From assembly GCA_032718475.1 (NCBI GenBank), contig JAUCBJ010008580.1, positions 1 to 64,000 of the forward strand: 64,000 nt of DNA, given 5' to 3'. The stretch's first letter is position 1. Every line of letters begins with the position of its first letter. This document shows positions 10,146 to 21,794 of this stretch, one piece after another. A program made the translations under genes and the position numbers. The DNA is from Nemertoderma westbladi. Taxonomy: Eukaryota > Xenacoelomorpha > Nemertodermatida > Nemertodermatidae. The notes below the pieces were generated by a model. The model was not told the origin of the DNA. It ran no database searches and was given only the letters and a program-made list of their open reading frames with translations.

Positions 10146-12073
10146 TCAGTGGACTAATCGAGTTTTGATAAATCCATCGAGATTATATGGAGGTATTATA
10201 TCCTTCTCTATTCTGGAAACATTGTAAGGTTTTCGGAATGAGTTTACTTTCACTAACTGATCCAGATGTTTCTGCAGTTGCTCGAGTTCGACAAGATCGA
10301 GAGGATTTATTAGTGGTAGAAACCTTAGACTATGTGTAGGATCTTCCGGTTTTACCATATAATATTGAGTTAGATTGACATAATAAGGGTGATCTTTGAT
10401 CCCATAAAACGAGTTCGGTAAAGGTCTAGCGCGTATGTTGACCTCATGTACCATACGATGGACAAGATCCGCTCGATTGTCCGGAGGTTCAACGAGTATA
10501 CCATCGACACGAGTGGCCTCGATTGGCGGACGCTGTAACATAGGAGCGTCAGCGATAAGATCTCGAGATCTTAGGTTGATATCAACCGGTTGGGGTTGTA
10601 CCGTTGCGAAGAGTTTATCTCCGAAATGGGGAACCATCGAGGGATGAATGATGGTTTTGGAGTAGAGATCCGTCATAAGGATTTGAGCTTCAGGTTGGGC
10701 TAAAGCTGCTTCTTCTCTTTCATCCATTTCGATTTGTTTCTCCTCGAGCTGATTTTCCTCCGCTTCTCGTTGTAAGCGTTCGTCTAAAAACTCTTGTAAA
10801 GAATAGGTTCGTCCAAGTTTGATGTCTTCCTTGAGGTTCTGGATTTCTCGATCGAACTGGGGTAAGGCCAACTCCTTCACCGCTTGGACTTGTTGCTGCA
10901 ACTTGCGTTTCTCCAAACAATCGTAAGTTCCTTTTCCGATCTTCTGTCGAATAGTGTCTAACGCGTTTCGTACAATGCTCTCCTCGACTTCGGTGACGGG
11001 TTGTATTGGGGTTAACCCAGGACGATTGTATGGGTTGAACGGCGATATTAGATGTCCGCGTCCTAATCCGGCTAGGTAGGATGGGCGAATATCCAGCGAG
11101 CCCACTACCGGAGTGCCACCGATTAATTGTTCGGGTAACACAAGATCCGTGAATAGTGAATACAGCTCAGGAGGATCCGTTATACTATTAGGATCAAGAG
11201 TTTGAGGTCTCACTAGGGAATGAGGAGGTCTGACTGAGTATTCCGGAACTCTGATCATGGGTTTATTCAAGGATCGTTTGAGTCGAGCGATCGTAGGTGA
11301 CACGTCGAATAAGTTTCGCTCGAAACTCCCGTAAGTATAGGGAGTAAAACTGTGTTTAGCGCAATGTCTCCGTGGATGTTTATGTCTTTCCGTTTGTTGG
11401 TTGGGTCTAGGGCATTCATCGCAATAATACCAAAGACGCACGTCCTGTAGAGGAAACGCGGGTGACCATTCTCCAGTTTTACAATATTCCTCCATCTGTT
11501 CGAAGGGACAACAGGTAGCGGTCGATCGGCGGTAAGATACATCATAGTGAAATAGAGCCGCTTGAGTTCTATCATAGGATCATGATGTATACCTTGAGGA
11601 TATCGAGTCTCTAGATTTTGTTGGCTGGCAATATTGAGATATGTTTCTCTCAAGAATTCCAGATATTCGTTGAAGTCACTGCGTTTATCCGGCTCTTCAA
11701 AGTCTTCTCTTTCGAGTCGGTTTCGAATAGAGTTCTCGTGTTCGATTCTCGGTTTGTCGTTCCGACTCCGCTGGGTATGATATTTAAAGAGAACCATTTC
11801 CCTTTCGGTGTCTACATCGTCCATATCGTGTAAATCGATAGGATGGCCAGTAGTTAAGAAGTCCATATACGCACCATTACGATGCGTATAGCGAGCAGTG
11901 AATTTTCTATAGTCCAATTCACGCGTGAGTTGTTCCTTGGACATGGGATAACGGCCATCGTCCTCAGTAGTAGAGGGACTAGTGTCACCGCGTATTAAAC
12001 TATCAACAAACGCTTGCAATGGTAGGGTATGTCGCTCTCTGATACCAAGATCATCTTCTATCAACTCCGTCAT
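10146..12073 (-). pseudogene. ORF3 N-terminal region, CxxC...CxxH module and coiled coil
   Basis: The start is taken at ATG 12,073 (MTELIEDDLGIRERH). It lies 5 nt after a cttatag that looks like a 3' splice site, and the equivalent start is conserved in BEL-2 at 43,034. One frameshift near 11,500 joins two frames. Across it the order is a charged region, a LKRLYFTMMYLTADRPLP block, then CDEC...CAKH, a probable zinc-binding cluster. A helical Glu/Gln-rich segment (about 10,910-10,680, QREAEENQLEEKQ) predicts a coiled coil. BEL-3's frame at 63,340 has the same order (IRRLYHTLQYLTVNEPLP, CGAC...CSHH), which shows homology between distant elements. Function unknown. Confidence 0.8.
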
Positions 12074-13803
12074 AGCTGCTATAAGAGTTTATCAATATTA
12101 TAATTAATTATAATTAGGCTAGCGGGCGTCGCTGCCTACCCCTCATGGCCCCCGGACAGTGCAAGATCCTCAGCGCCGATATACTGTTGTCGCAGTGTCT
12201 ATCGCCAACGTAGTAGCTACACAACGACAACAATAACCAGCGCGAGTCACCCCACTGTCCGTCCCAAGGGCTTGGATTTACTTCAGGTTCTCATTGTAGA
12301 ATTAGGGCTACTTTCACAACTGCGACTAGCTACGGTAAACACACTTTAGTAGCAACATTCACCTATAAACGCACAAACTCCACACAACTGTCACAAATTG
12401 TACACATTCGGGCCATTTGTCCGTTAGTCAAGTGCCTTCCAGAATGCCACGTTATTATTATGTATCCTTGGATACTAGCAGTGCGCTATTTATTCCGTAT
12501 GCTATTCAATGGGGCAAGCTTTCTATTGTTCTTTTAACTCGCTTCTAATTCTAGCGTGGTTGTTGCTATGGTGACATTATGGAAAGCTAGCAGTAGAATT
12601 AGGGTAATTCTCATGCATACAGATCTGGGATGCTATTTAATAGTAATTCTTTAATTGTCAATATTCCCCTTTATACATGATTTTATGAATTTTATCGGCT
12701 ATTGACTATATATTGGAGATTCTTGCACACTAATATACTTAATACGGTGAATCTCCACTCCCATGATCTATTAATTAATGGAATTTTGGGAATGTTATAA
12801 ATTGTATAAAATAACAATTTATCAAATTCATGAAAGGATATGAATTTAAATTTATTCCCGTAAATTTTATTATTTAATATTAAATAGGCACAAATTTATT
12901 CCAGAGCATGTCTGGGAACTAGGATCCTTGATTCTAGGAAATTTGTCCTTTTAAGAGTATCGGTAAGTGCTACGATATCTTAATCGACTAGAATTTTTAA
13001 AGGATCTAAATTTTAACAGATTTTGCTTTATAAATTTTCTTGGTTCACAAACTCCTTAGAGTTTATTTGTATGCATTTACTCTATTATAACATTTGTTTT
13101 AATAGATTTTTATAAATATTAACTATGTAATATTTAAGATCGGCACCGATTTATTCCAGAACATGTCTGGGGACGTTAACCACAGATTCTAGAACTTTGT
13201 CTTTCAAGTATATCGGTGGGTGCCGCGATATCTTAATCGACTAGAATTACAGATGGTCAAAGGGTTTAACAGATTTATTTGCGTTGTACGCTACTGTTAA
13301 AGGGACATCACGCTACTATATGTATTATTTAATATATGGTATGAGAGCAATATTGCAAGAAGCAATGTCAGTGAGAAGAGGCAAGTCGTTTCCAAGGTCT
13401 ACCCAGAGCTTGGTTTAGCCGAGACACGAGGATCTGAACTTTGCATTCCTAATACTCTACTTACCAATAATACTTGAGTATAGTAGGAGCTTTATTGTAC
13501 TTTAATAAGTACGGATATTTCATCTTACTGTAGTCACGTATTTATAATATGATACGGACAGTAAGGAAAGAGAAAATAATTATTTCTCGCCATTACGCTA
13601 AATGCATATAATATAAGTAATTAAGTAATAAACGCGAATATATATTGCACTAATTCTACTAAATAACCACTAAAATAACATTCTACTAAATAAAATTAAA
13701 GAAAATGATTATTATAAAATTACATAATAATACATACCTAAATATAAAAATAATAAAAAAACGAATATAAAATAATATGGTCACACACCCACTCCAGACG
13801 CTA
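12074..13803 (-). other. Spacer between pol and ORF3 with duplicated palindromic motif
   Basis: No ORF is seen. Two direct copies of a roughly 120-bp unit lie at about 12,889-13,010 and 13,140-13,260. Each has attccag(a)rcatgtctggg, a tctaga or tctagg core, tatcggtrrgtgc and gatatcttaatcgactagaa. BEL-2 keeps the whole spacer (43,050-44,760) with very few changes by eye. The minus-strand end, just before ORF3, reads ttgataaactcttatag and resembles a branch point plus splice acceptor. The spacer probably controls ORF3 expression (inference). Confidence 0.6.
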
Positions 13804-15742
13804 TTATGTTGGGGAGTCCCTAGATGTCTGTTGGATTAGGGAGGTGGTCGTGGGAAGAGTATCTTGCCTTCCATAGTTTCCGGACAGTTCTCTGTCTCTC
13901 TCCACTAAACATAAACGACCAACTGGGCGATTGAGCTGCTGCGTCTCGAATACAATTCCCGGTTTCTTAAAGTTACGTCGCATGGCGACGAGTTCTACCG
14001 ATCGATCGCACTAAACCGTCATCTGAGATATGAGTCTCGATGAAACAACCTGTCTGCCACCGCTTACGTGGAAGATCTGTTTCCACAATAAGGACCATGT
14101 CTCCGGCGCTGACGTTTTCTTGCTGCGCAAACCACTTGGTTCGAAGTTGTAGCGTGGGCAGATAATGTTTTTCGAAATGGTCAGCGAAACGACGGGATAA
14201 TAACTGCATAAGTTGCCAAGTTTGTTGGCAGTATTCGTCTCCGTCCGTGATTTCCGATCGTGGGAGCATGGCTACAGGTTTCTTCAGTAGGAAGTGCGCG
14301 GGTGTTAGCGCTTCCAGGGAGTCGGGACTCGATGAGACTGGCATAAGCAGTCTTTCGTTAAGATAGGCGGCGATTTCTTCCATTAACGTCCGCAAAAGTT
14401 CATCGGTGAGATACGCGCGGCACGGCACTATAAAGTGAAATGCGGTCTTCACGCTTCTTATTAATCTCTCCCAACATCCTCCCCACCAAGGGGCATCGGC
14501 GGCGTTGAATGTCCAGCTAGATGCTGTTACTCTTAGCTGATCGTCCACCTGTCTTTGGTTCCAATCTCTAACGTAAGCCTCGATCTCATTATTGGCGCCA
14601 ATGAAGTTCGTTCCCTTATCCGATCTCATCATGTTGCTAGTTCCAAAGCGAGCGATCTGTCGGCGTAGACTCAGTATGAAGCTGTTGGTAGATAGATCGT
14701 TCACCATATCTAAATGGATCGCTCTACAAGTCATACAGACAAAGATGACACACCATCGCTTGACTATAGTCCTGGCACGATATACTTCAATAGGGCCAAA
14801 TAAATCCACACCGGTATTAGTAAAGGGTGGTTCATAGAAGCTTACTCGTTCCTTAGGTAATTCTGCCTCTCGCTGTGTTAAAGGCCTACTGAATGCTTTC
14901 CTACAGGGTATACAGTTCCTAAGAACTTGGTTCAGAGCTCTACGGGGTTTATGAAAATAATAGCGAGTTCGAATTTCGCTAAGAACTCGTTCTCTACCAG
15001 CATGGTAAAGCTTACTGTGAACATCTACAATCATCTTGATTTGTATTTCAAGATTTCTAATGAGTATGGGAAACTTAGTGTCAAAGGATAATGGAGCATT
15101 AGTTAGTCTCCCTCCAACACGTATTAACCCATCTATCATTGTGCTAGAGAAACGATCCCTTAAGCGCATCTGTGGATTTCTCAACAACAGGAAATACTTA
15201 TCGGAATCTTCATAGCATTGCAGGAGTCTCAGTATCTGCTTATTGGTTTCTTCATGCTCCTGGTAACTGATCTTCTCCATCAGAAACCTATCTGAGATTT
15301 TATATTTGGGAAGATCTTTAATAGCATGGACCTGCACAGATGTCAGTGGAGCGGTATCACTAGCGATCTTCGTCCTGGAGTAGTGATAATGGAAGCATCG
15401 CTTCAAATACGCAACGGCCTTACAAAGCTGATTCCAGGAGCTATAGTGATGTATCGCTCTCTGTAGGAGAGGTGAGAGTCCCTGTGAAACGTCTGGTGTT
15501 CCCGATTTCCAGTCTCTCTCTCTGATTTCCACAACAGACTTATTTGTGGCAGGGGAGTTTAGATCCACAGTGTCGTCTCCGGAAATATGTAGTACAGACA
15601 GATCTATCACGGTTAAATAACTTCGATTTACTCGTCCGGGTTTTAGGTTTGACTTTCTCCGCTCCCTTGGCTTGTCTAATCTCAGCCGTGGTGAGATGAG
15701 GAGGCCATTCATCTTCTTCTTTACTATGGAAGTCGGGTCCAC
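13804..15742 (-). pseudogene. BEL-1 pol: integrase domain
   Basis: This inserts element cDNA into chromosomes. The open frame 15,742-13,973 contains the integrase zinc-binding domain (HAGRERVLSEI, then CIPC) and an rve core with NTGVDLFGP, RSDKGTNFIGANNE and WWGGCWERLIRSVKT, which carry the D, D and E metal ligands. A shift near 14,000 moves the C-terminal part into another frame that ends at 13,804-13,806. The same C-terminal block is seen in BEL-2 at 44,762-44,920. Upstream, the frame overlaps the RNase H piece by about 200 nt in a different frame, another frameshift. Confidence 0.9.
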
Positions 15743-17149
15743 CTAACCAGTCCGGAGTGTCTACCAGTTCTTGAGGAGTTGCTCCTCTGGAGGCGATGTC
15801 GGCTGGATTAATCATCCCAGGGCAATGTCTCCATTGATCTACACTAGTGCGACTAAGTATAACGGCTACTCTGTTGGTAACGAAGATGCTGAACTGACAG
15901 ACTTCATTGGTTATATACTCCAAAACGAGTAAAGCATCAGTCCAATAGACAGTTTTCTCCAGTGGATAGTCGATCTGTTCTGTGACATTCCGGCCGATAG
16001 CTGTAGCGTATAGAGCCACTTTTAACTCCGCTCGAGGAACTCGTAGCTTGTTGTTTATCAAGGCCTTAGAGGTAACCAAGGCGACTTTAATTCCATCCGG
16101 AGTTTCAACTCTCAGGTAGGCTACTATACCTATTCCCATATCGCTGGCGTCCCAAACACATGGAGTTGATAGGAATACGTGGGGAGAACATGACCAAAAT
16201 ATGAACGGGAAATTATAAAGTTCTCGATGGATGGTAGAGCATCCCACGAGTGGTTTTCAAGCCACATTTGTTGAACTAAACTCCGAGCGACCAATATAAC
16301 TGAGCTAATAAATCCCAATGGATCGAAATAAGTGCTCAGGATACTTAGACAAATCCGTTTAGTTCGAACTGGATTATCTCGCTGTTTTAGCTGGAAAAAC
16401 AGGATATCTCTCTCTGTGTCCCATTTCAAACCAAGCGTCTTGGTTTCTGGAAGATTGTCTTTGATTAGGTCCAGGTCTTTAACTCCTCAGTCTTCTACCG
16501 GGATCGATTCCAGAAACTCACGGGAGTTACTGGTGAATTTAGTTAGTCGAAATCCACCACGTTTCAAACACTCTACCGTTCCCTTGGCAACATCAATGGC
16601 TTCTTCCACCAATGGGAGGGACTTTAAATTATCGTCCATGTATATATCCCGTTTGATGTTGTCGATAACCGCTTTAGAGAAGGCGTCTCGGTTGTCATCA
16701 GCAGTGGTGCGCACTACTGAACAGGCATTCGAGGGGCTCGAGATGATTCCGAAAGCCTGGATGGTCATCCAGTACTCCACAGGTTTTTGGCTGAGGTCTC
16801 CTTCAGGCCACCACAGAAATCGCAGGCTGTCTCGATCCCTATCCAGCGCCTTAACTTGTAAGAACATGCCTTCTATATCTGAGGCGAAGGCGATCGAATA
16901 TTGCCGTAATCTTAAGAGTATTCCCAACAAGGATTGGAGTAAGTTGGGTCCCGGCAACAACTCCGAATTAAGGGATTGGCCCATGTAAAGGACGGAGCCG
17001 TCAAATACCAGCCGAACTTCGTTGGGTTTACCGGGTTTGGGAACGTAATGATGGGTTAAATAATACATTCTCTCAGTTATGGGTGTTTCTTCCGGTACTC
17101 GCTCCGCATATCCCTTATCGATGAATTTCCTCAACTGTGTCTTGTACAT
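15543..17149 (-). pseudogene. BEL-1 pol: reverse transcriptase and RNase H
   Basis: The RT frame (17,149-16,487) has the blocks KPGKPNEVRLVFDGS and LPGPNLLQSLLGILLR and the catalytic YMDD (DIYMDDNLKSLP). The frame breaks near 16,487 and again near 16,130-16,250. RNase H follows (16,247-15,540), with WDASDMGIGIVAYL, PRAELKVALYA, YWTDALLVLEYI and NPADIASRG. Compared with BEL-3 (58,600-58,720), about 30-40 codons that normally precede YKTQLRKFIDKG are missing at 17,150, so this is a small internal deletion. Not functional as it stands. Confidence 0.9.
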
Positions 17150-18101
17150 CTCTTTAGACCAATTTCATACCTCCCTTGATCCCTAAGGAAACGTGTAGTC
17201 GTTGCCTGGATCTGCTTGGCTCTTTCCTCCTCGACTGATAGTGCTTTGTCGTAGGAATTAGGCTCTACTGCTTCTTGAGTAAAGAATCGTACGGCGTGTT
17301 CGTCGCGAATCTTTGCATTATGTCGATCTATCACCTCATTTAACTCATCGTCATAATTGAGTTGTCCGCCATGATGGACGAGATGGCAAAGGTGCACTTG
17401 GTTTCTCCAAGCTTCACTTTCAGTGAGGAGGTCTATCGTATTTTCCTCGTCAAATAGCTGGGTAATATCGTCGTTATCTGAGGAGTATGGTGTTCCCTCA
17501 GGTGTGATTTCTCCCTCACTGATTTCTTCTTCCCATTCACTCACCTGATGCACTTGTTCAGTGGGTAATCTTTCCATGAGCGTTCTATGAGAAGGTCCAG
17601 TGAAGTACCAACCTACTCTAGTTCTTCCTGCATAGGTTTGCAATGGTTGCGGTCGAGCAGGTCGTTTCTCTAATGTCTCAAGCGCCTCATGCGCATTTTG
17701 GCCGATTAAAATTTGCACCCCTGTGTTGAATCGGTGTTGAATCTAGGGATATTATGTTGCTGGGTAAAATCGTCTTCATCCCAGTTGTAAGGTTCTACTT
17801 GGCTGGTAGCAAAGTTCTTTATCGCCACCATTTTTACTGACCTTATACTGTGTTCTCCTAGTTCATCTTGGGGAGTGGACAACGCACCTACATAGTAGTC
17901 TGTAGCTACGGTAGATTTCTAAACCTGCATAATTCCTGAAAGGTTCAACTTAGTTCGGAACTTGGGTTGTCCTGCAAAGATGTCCCCGGCTAGTTCTTTA
18001 TCGATGAACGTTCCTGTGCTGCCGGAGTCCAAGAGTGCGTTGACTATAAAACTCTTACTCAACCCATGGACTCTTAGCTGAACTACGGGGAATTCCCGGA
18101 T
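17131..18101 (-). pseudogene. BEL-1 pol: aspartic protease and protease-RT linker
   Basis: The protease releases mature proteins from the polyprotein. In the degraded stretch 18,100-17,720 a NALLDSGSTGTFID motif (catalytic DSG) is readable on the minus strand, but stops and shifts interrupt it. The frame 17,718-17,131 holds the segment between protease and RT, including TRVGWYFTGP and a Glu/Asp-rich linker; BEL-3 has the same order (TPIGWYTRAP). It ends where the deletion before the RT begins. Confidence 0.8.
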
Positions 18102-18953
18102 TCAGACGTTGGAAGTTGGTGCTTTCCAAGATGGTTGTCGGTCAGGAATAGCCGGGTGCGCTTCGTTATCGGTTTCAGTCTCATACGTAAGCGCTTGATA
18201 CACCGCTGTGTTTATTAGATAACAGGATTCGTTTTCGTCGGAGAATTCATCCGTGTAGAATCCTTCCATCTCAGAACTTTGGTCAGTGTCGTTCACATCA
18301 CTGAATTGGACATGTAGTTCGGACTCACTTACCTGACTCAGGCTGTTTCTTTCAAATTCGGTGTGCAACAAGATATGATGTTTCGCGCCGCACTTAGCAC
18401 ACCTCGCATCAGAGTAACAGGTTCGCCGTTGGTGTCCTTGTCTGAGACAATTATAACACAACCGCTTATCCCACATGACATCACGTCTATCCTTTAGGGA
18501 TTTCTTTAAGAATTCATCACACACACTTAAACGGTGGGGCCCGTCGCACAATGCACATTTTGGTTTGATGTTACTTACTTTACCTTGGGTAATGTTGTGC
18601 ACACTCGTTCTTTCCTCGGGCTTTCTTCCATGAATTCTCTTAGGAGACGTAGGAGGAGTTTTTGTTACCTGTTCTCTCCTGTCACTAGTTCGAGATTTAA
18701 ATTTACTTACATCCTTAGGCGCTTTGTTGACATAGTAAGATCTTTCGGTGTCTTTCCCGTTGCTCCCCTCTTGAGAGGTCTGGCTTTCACAGTCGTCTGT
18801 ATAACACACTGGTGTTACCTTTCTCCTAGAAACGGGTTTTTCACTTACCTTATTTTCCGGTGTCTTCTCTCTGGACTGCTTTAGGAGCTGTAATTTTACC
18901 TCTCCATCTAAGAATGACATGAGATCAGCCATGGTAGGGTCTCTTCGTTGTTG
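18102..18953 (-). pseudogene. BEL-1 gag: zinc-knuckle (nucleocapsid) region
   Basis: 276 readable codons from ATG 18,932. The same frame continues upstream across a TAA at 18,954-18,956. It has the typical BEL/Pao Cys/His pattern: CALCDGPHRLSVC, then LCYNCLRQGHQRRTC and CAKCGAKHHILLH. These modules bind genomic RNA. An acidic segment follows, leading into the protease. A TAG-type stop at 18,102 separates it from the protease part. Confidence 0.9.
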
Positions 18954-20804
18954 TTACATCATATATAGAACTCTTTTGTCCCAACGAGTACCTACTCCAC
19001 CCTTCGGCAAGGTAGATGCTACAGCTCCAATAACCATAGAACTCTGATACTCATGAGACTTACCTAGCCAATCTAATTGTCTACAAATCTCCTGGATCTC
19101 ATCGGAAAATTCTATAATCCCGCTGCTAAGAAACTTTCGTGGCGCTACCAATTTCGCATACAAATACCTAGCTATGTTATTCCTATTACCATACCTGATG
19201 TTTAGTGTATCCCAGACTTGTCTTAATCCCTCTGGATGTCCAATAAACTTTAACGCCATTAACTTGGGAGATCCTTCCAAGCACTCGATGAGGAATCTAA
19301 GTTTATCTCCATTAGATAGCACAGAGTTCTGTATGTTATCTTTATAATATTCATTAAAAGGTAACAATTTTATCTCATCTCCGTTGAACTTGACGATCTC
19401 TCCCACCTTTACCACTTGTTGGGCTTCGGTTCTAGCCATTTGACGCGTAAAACTTTCTTGGGCCATCGTATTATTTAATATCGAGTTATCGGTATATAAA
19501 TTTCTCGGATTAGGATCAGGTCTATATGGGATATCATTATCAACAGGTTTATCGTTACCCTTAATAGGGTTTACTATAGGAGTTTCTACTTCACTAGCAG
19601 TATAGATGCGTATAGGCTCCACACCTTGCGCATAAAATACTTCAGACCTAACAGGTTGACACATTGTTACAGGGGGTGGTGTTATACCCCTTTGTATATT
19701 TACTAATTTATCGCGTTCTAACGCGATACTCTGCTGCACTTCTTGCAGTTCTAACCTACCCTCTCTTACTGTTCCCTTTAACTGCTGCACAGTCCCTTCC
19801 ATTTCTCGGACGTGTTGGGAGGAACGGATGCGCTGTTCCTCCAATTGTCCGAGCAGGAGATCCATCCCCCGCCGTCCCTCATCCACCCACTCGACCGCCG
19901 AAGCGGGAGCCGCCAACATAGTAGCGGGTAGACGAGGGACGACGGGTGATAAATCATTGATGTCTCGCTCGGCGTCCAAGACTGGGACTGTTTCTGCGGC
20001 TATTTTATTGGGCACAGGTAATTTAGTACTGTGTAAAGGGAATTTAGAGTTAGGTTCTGGAAGTACAGGTATCTCCATCACCAAAGGGGTGGCTTCGAGA
20101 ACAGGCCTAATTATTTCAGGCTCATCTACTATAGTAGGGAGTCTTTCTACTCTAATAATTTGGTCTGTGGGTTCTGTACTACCTAAGTCTGCTATAGCTA
20201 GTTGCCTTCTCACAGCTGGGGGCAAATTAGGCAATTTCTGATGGTGAGGCATTCTTCTACATCTGCAGGAACGAGATCTATTTCCTCCACCTTCAGGATC
20301 TGTTGTATCGCCTTCATCAGATGATGTAAATCCCTGTCTCTTGGGAGTAGATCGACTTATCATCTGCATATACTTAGCTGTTCTTTGTTTATTGAAGTGA
20401 TCTTGCTTCTCTTGAAGATTTTCCAACTCTAGTTGGACTGTCTCTTCAGATGCTCTCCGTTCTGCTGCTGCCACCGCCTCTGCTGCTTTTCTTTCTGCTT
20501 CTGCCGCTGCTACCTTTCTTTCAGCCTCTGCCTCTGCCTCTTTTCTTTCTGCCTCTGCCGCTGCCACTGCAGCTGCTGCTTTTCTTTCAACTTGTGCCGC
20601 TGCCGCTGCTGCTGTCTTTCTGTCTTCTATCCGTTTTTTCTTTAATTGTTCTTCCTGTTCCCTAGCGATAAGGATGCTTTCATCAAATTTAGCCTGTTCT
20701 ACGGCTAACATTTCCGCATCTAATGCGTCTAACACAAATTTGGCTCCCTCAGTAGTAGGATGAAGTCCAGATAGTCGTCTCCTTAGCTCTTTGTCGCCTA
20801 TAAA
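18954..20804 (-). pseudogene. BEL-1 gag: coiled coil and capsid-like region
   Basis: 593 codons from 20,735. The frame is open upstream to the TGA at 20,805-20,807, with FIGDKELRRRLSGLHPTTEG directly after that stop. Residues 30-105 are an Ala/Glu/Lys-rich repeat (AEAERKAAEAVAAAERRA), a long coiled coil. The last 180 residues, with VGEIVKFNGDEIKLLPFNEYY and KLRFLIECLEGSPK, match the gag segment in BEL-3 (KFSGNAKHWRTLVDYVE...) and correspond to the DUF1759-type BEL gag region. Confidence 0.85.
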
Positions 20805-21794
20805 TCATTGATAGTCCGACAGATAGATGTCAATGGCGTCCTTCTTCTGAGGTTTCTCTAATGTAACCTCGCTTTCCACCTGAGAAAAGGTAGCGTCTGT
20901 AGATTCTCCGTGGGTCGAGCGCTCAGTTAGCTGAATTTTCCATTGGGTAGTCCCTTGGACTTTAAGACTCACCCGTTGGAACCAGGTCTTTACGGCAACT
21001 TGCAACGACGTGTCTTGGCTTTTTTTCGAGGCTTCCTCAAAGGCTGATAGTATTAGTCGGATTCTTAAGATACGTTCTCTAACTTGATAAAGCAGCTCTC
21101 CCTGCTGTTGAGGTCCTTGGGGTTGTTGAAACAGTTGTTCTTCCAATCGCTCCAAAGAGCTGAAGAATCCCTGTACATATCCTGCTGCCGACCTCTTCCA
21201 CACAGCTGGATCTCTAGTGTCCTTTACCACTCCCATCCTGTATAAGTCTTCCCAGGCAGCTTCCGACAAGTTAAACGGGAGTCCAGGTCCGGGGAAGTTC
21301 CATTGCGTCTCGACAATAGACTTCAGTTCCTCTATTGTGTATCCCGCATAACTGACCTTGGTCGTTCGCTTACTTCTCGCCCAATCAATTTGGTGTTCCT
21401 CCACTGCAATCAATACTCTAGTGAGTACGGCTTCAGGAAGAATGAGAAGTGGATCCGAATAAACTGCATCTGCCATCTTTGCTCGGCGCTCGGGTGTCAA
21501 CTCTACCGTATCTGAGCTACCGGAGCTATCGGGCCGCTGAAAAATAAGTTCTCGGCTCGGGTGTTGCTGCTGTTTAACAGCTGCCTCTTGGTCCCGCTTG
21601 ACTTGAGCCCGAGTGCCTATGATAGACCTACGGTGCTTTACTAGCCTAGGGTCTGATACTACTACTGAAGGGATGACCTTTCTTACAGTAGGAGGGGACT
21701 TGAACTTCGGTCTCAAGCATTCGGTACTCCTGTCGGAGTCGCATACTGTTCTTTCTAGGAGACTATCTGACAGAGTTTGCTTTGTGTCAGCCAT
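20805..21794 (-). pseudogene. BEL-1 gag: N-terminal region
   Basis: 329 codons from ATG 21,794 (MADTKQTLSDSLLERTV). It is separated from the rest of gag by a single in-frame TGA. It contains a Leu/Ile-rich middle (AVLTRVLIAVEEHQIDWAR) and a Gln-rich helix (LEEQLFQQPQGPQQQGELL). No signal peptide is seen. The sole in-frame stop suggests either recent decay or readthrough; decay is favoured because other stops occur in the element. Confidence 0.75.

Noticed and set aside
10146-10148. Programmed TGA readthrough in ORF3 (and at 20,805 in gag)
   Set aside because: Single in-frame TGA codons are suggestive, but the same element has frameshifts and a TAA in gag and pol, so ordinary decay is the simpler reading.
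7836-12073. ORF3 as a retroviral-type envelope gene
   Set aside because: The position after pol fits, but I see no signal peptide, no long hydrophobic span and no furin-like site, and the CCHC knuckles and basic tail point to nucleic-acid binding.
13140-13262. p53-family binding sites as the reason for spacer conservation
   Set aside because: The half-site consensus is loose and short. I mention it only as a descriptive match within the conserved palindromic motif.
20433-20665. Plus-strand Cys/Leu-rich frames
   Set aside because: They are antisense shadows of the Ala/Glu-rich coiled coil of BEL-1 gag on the minus strand.
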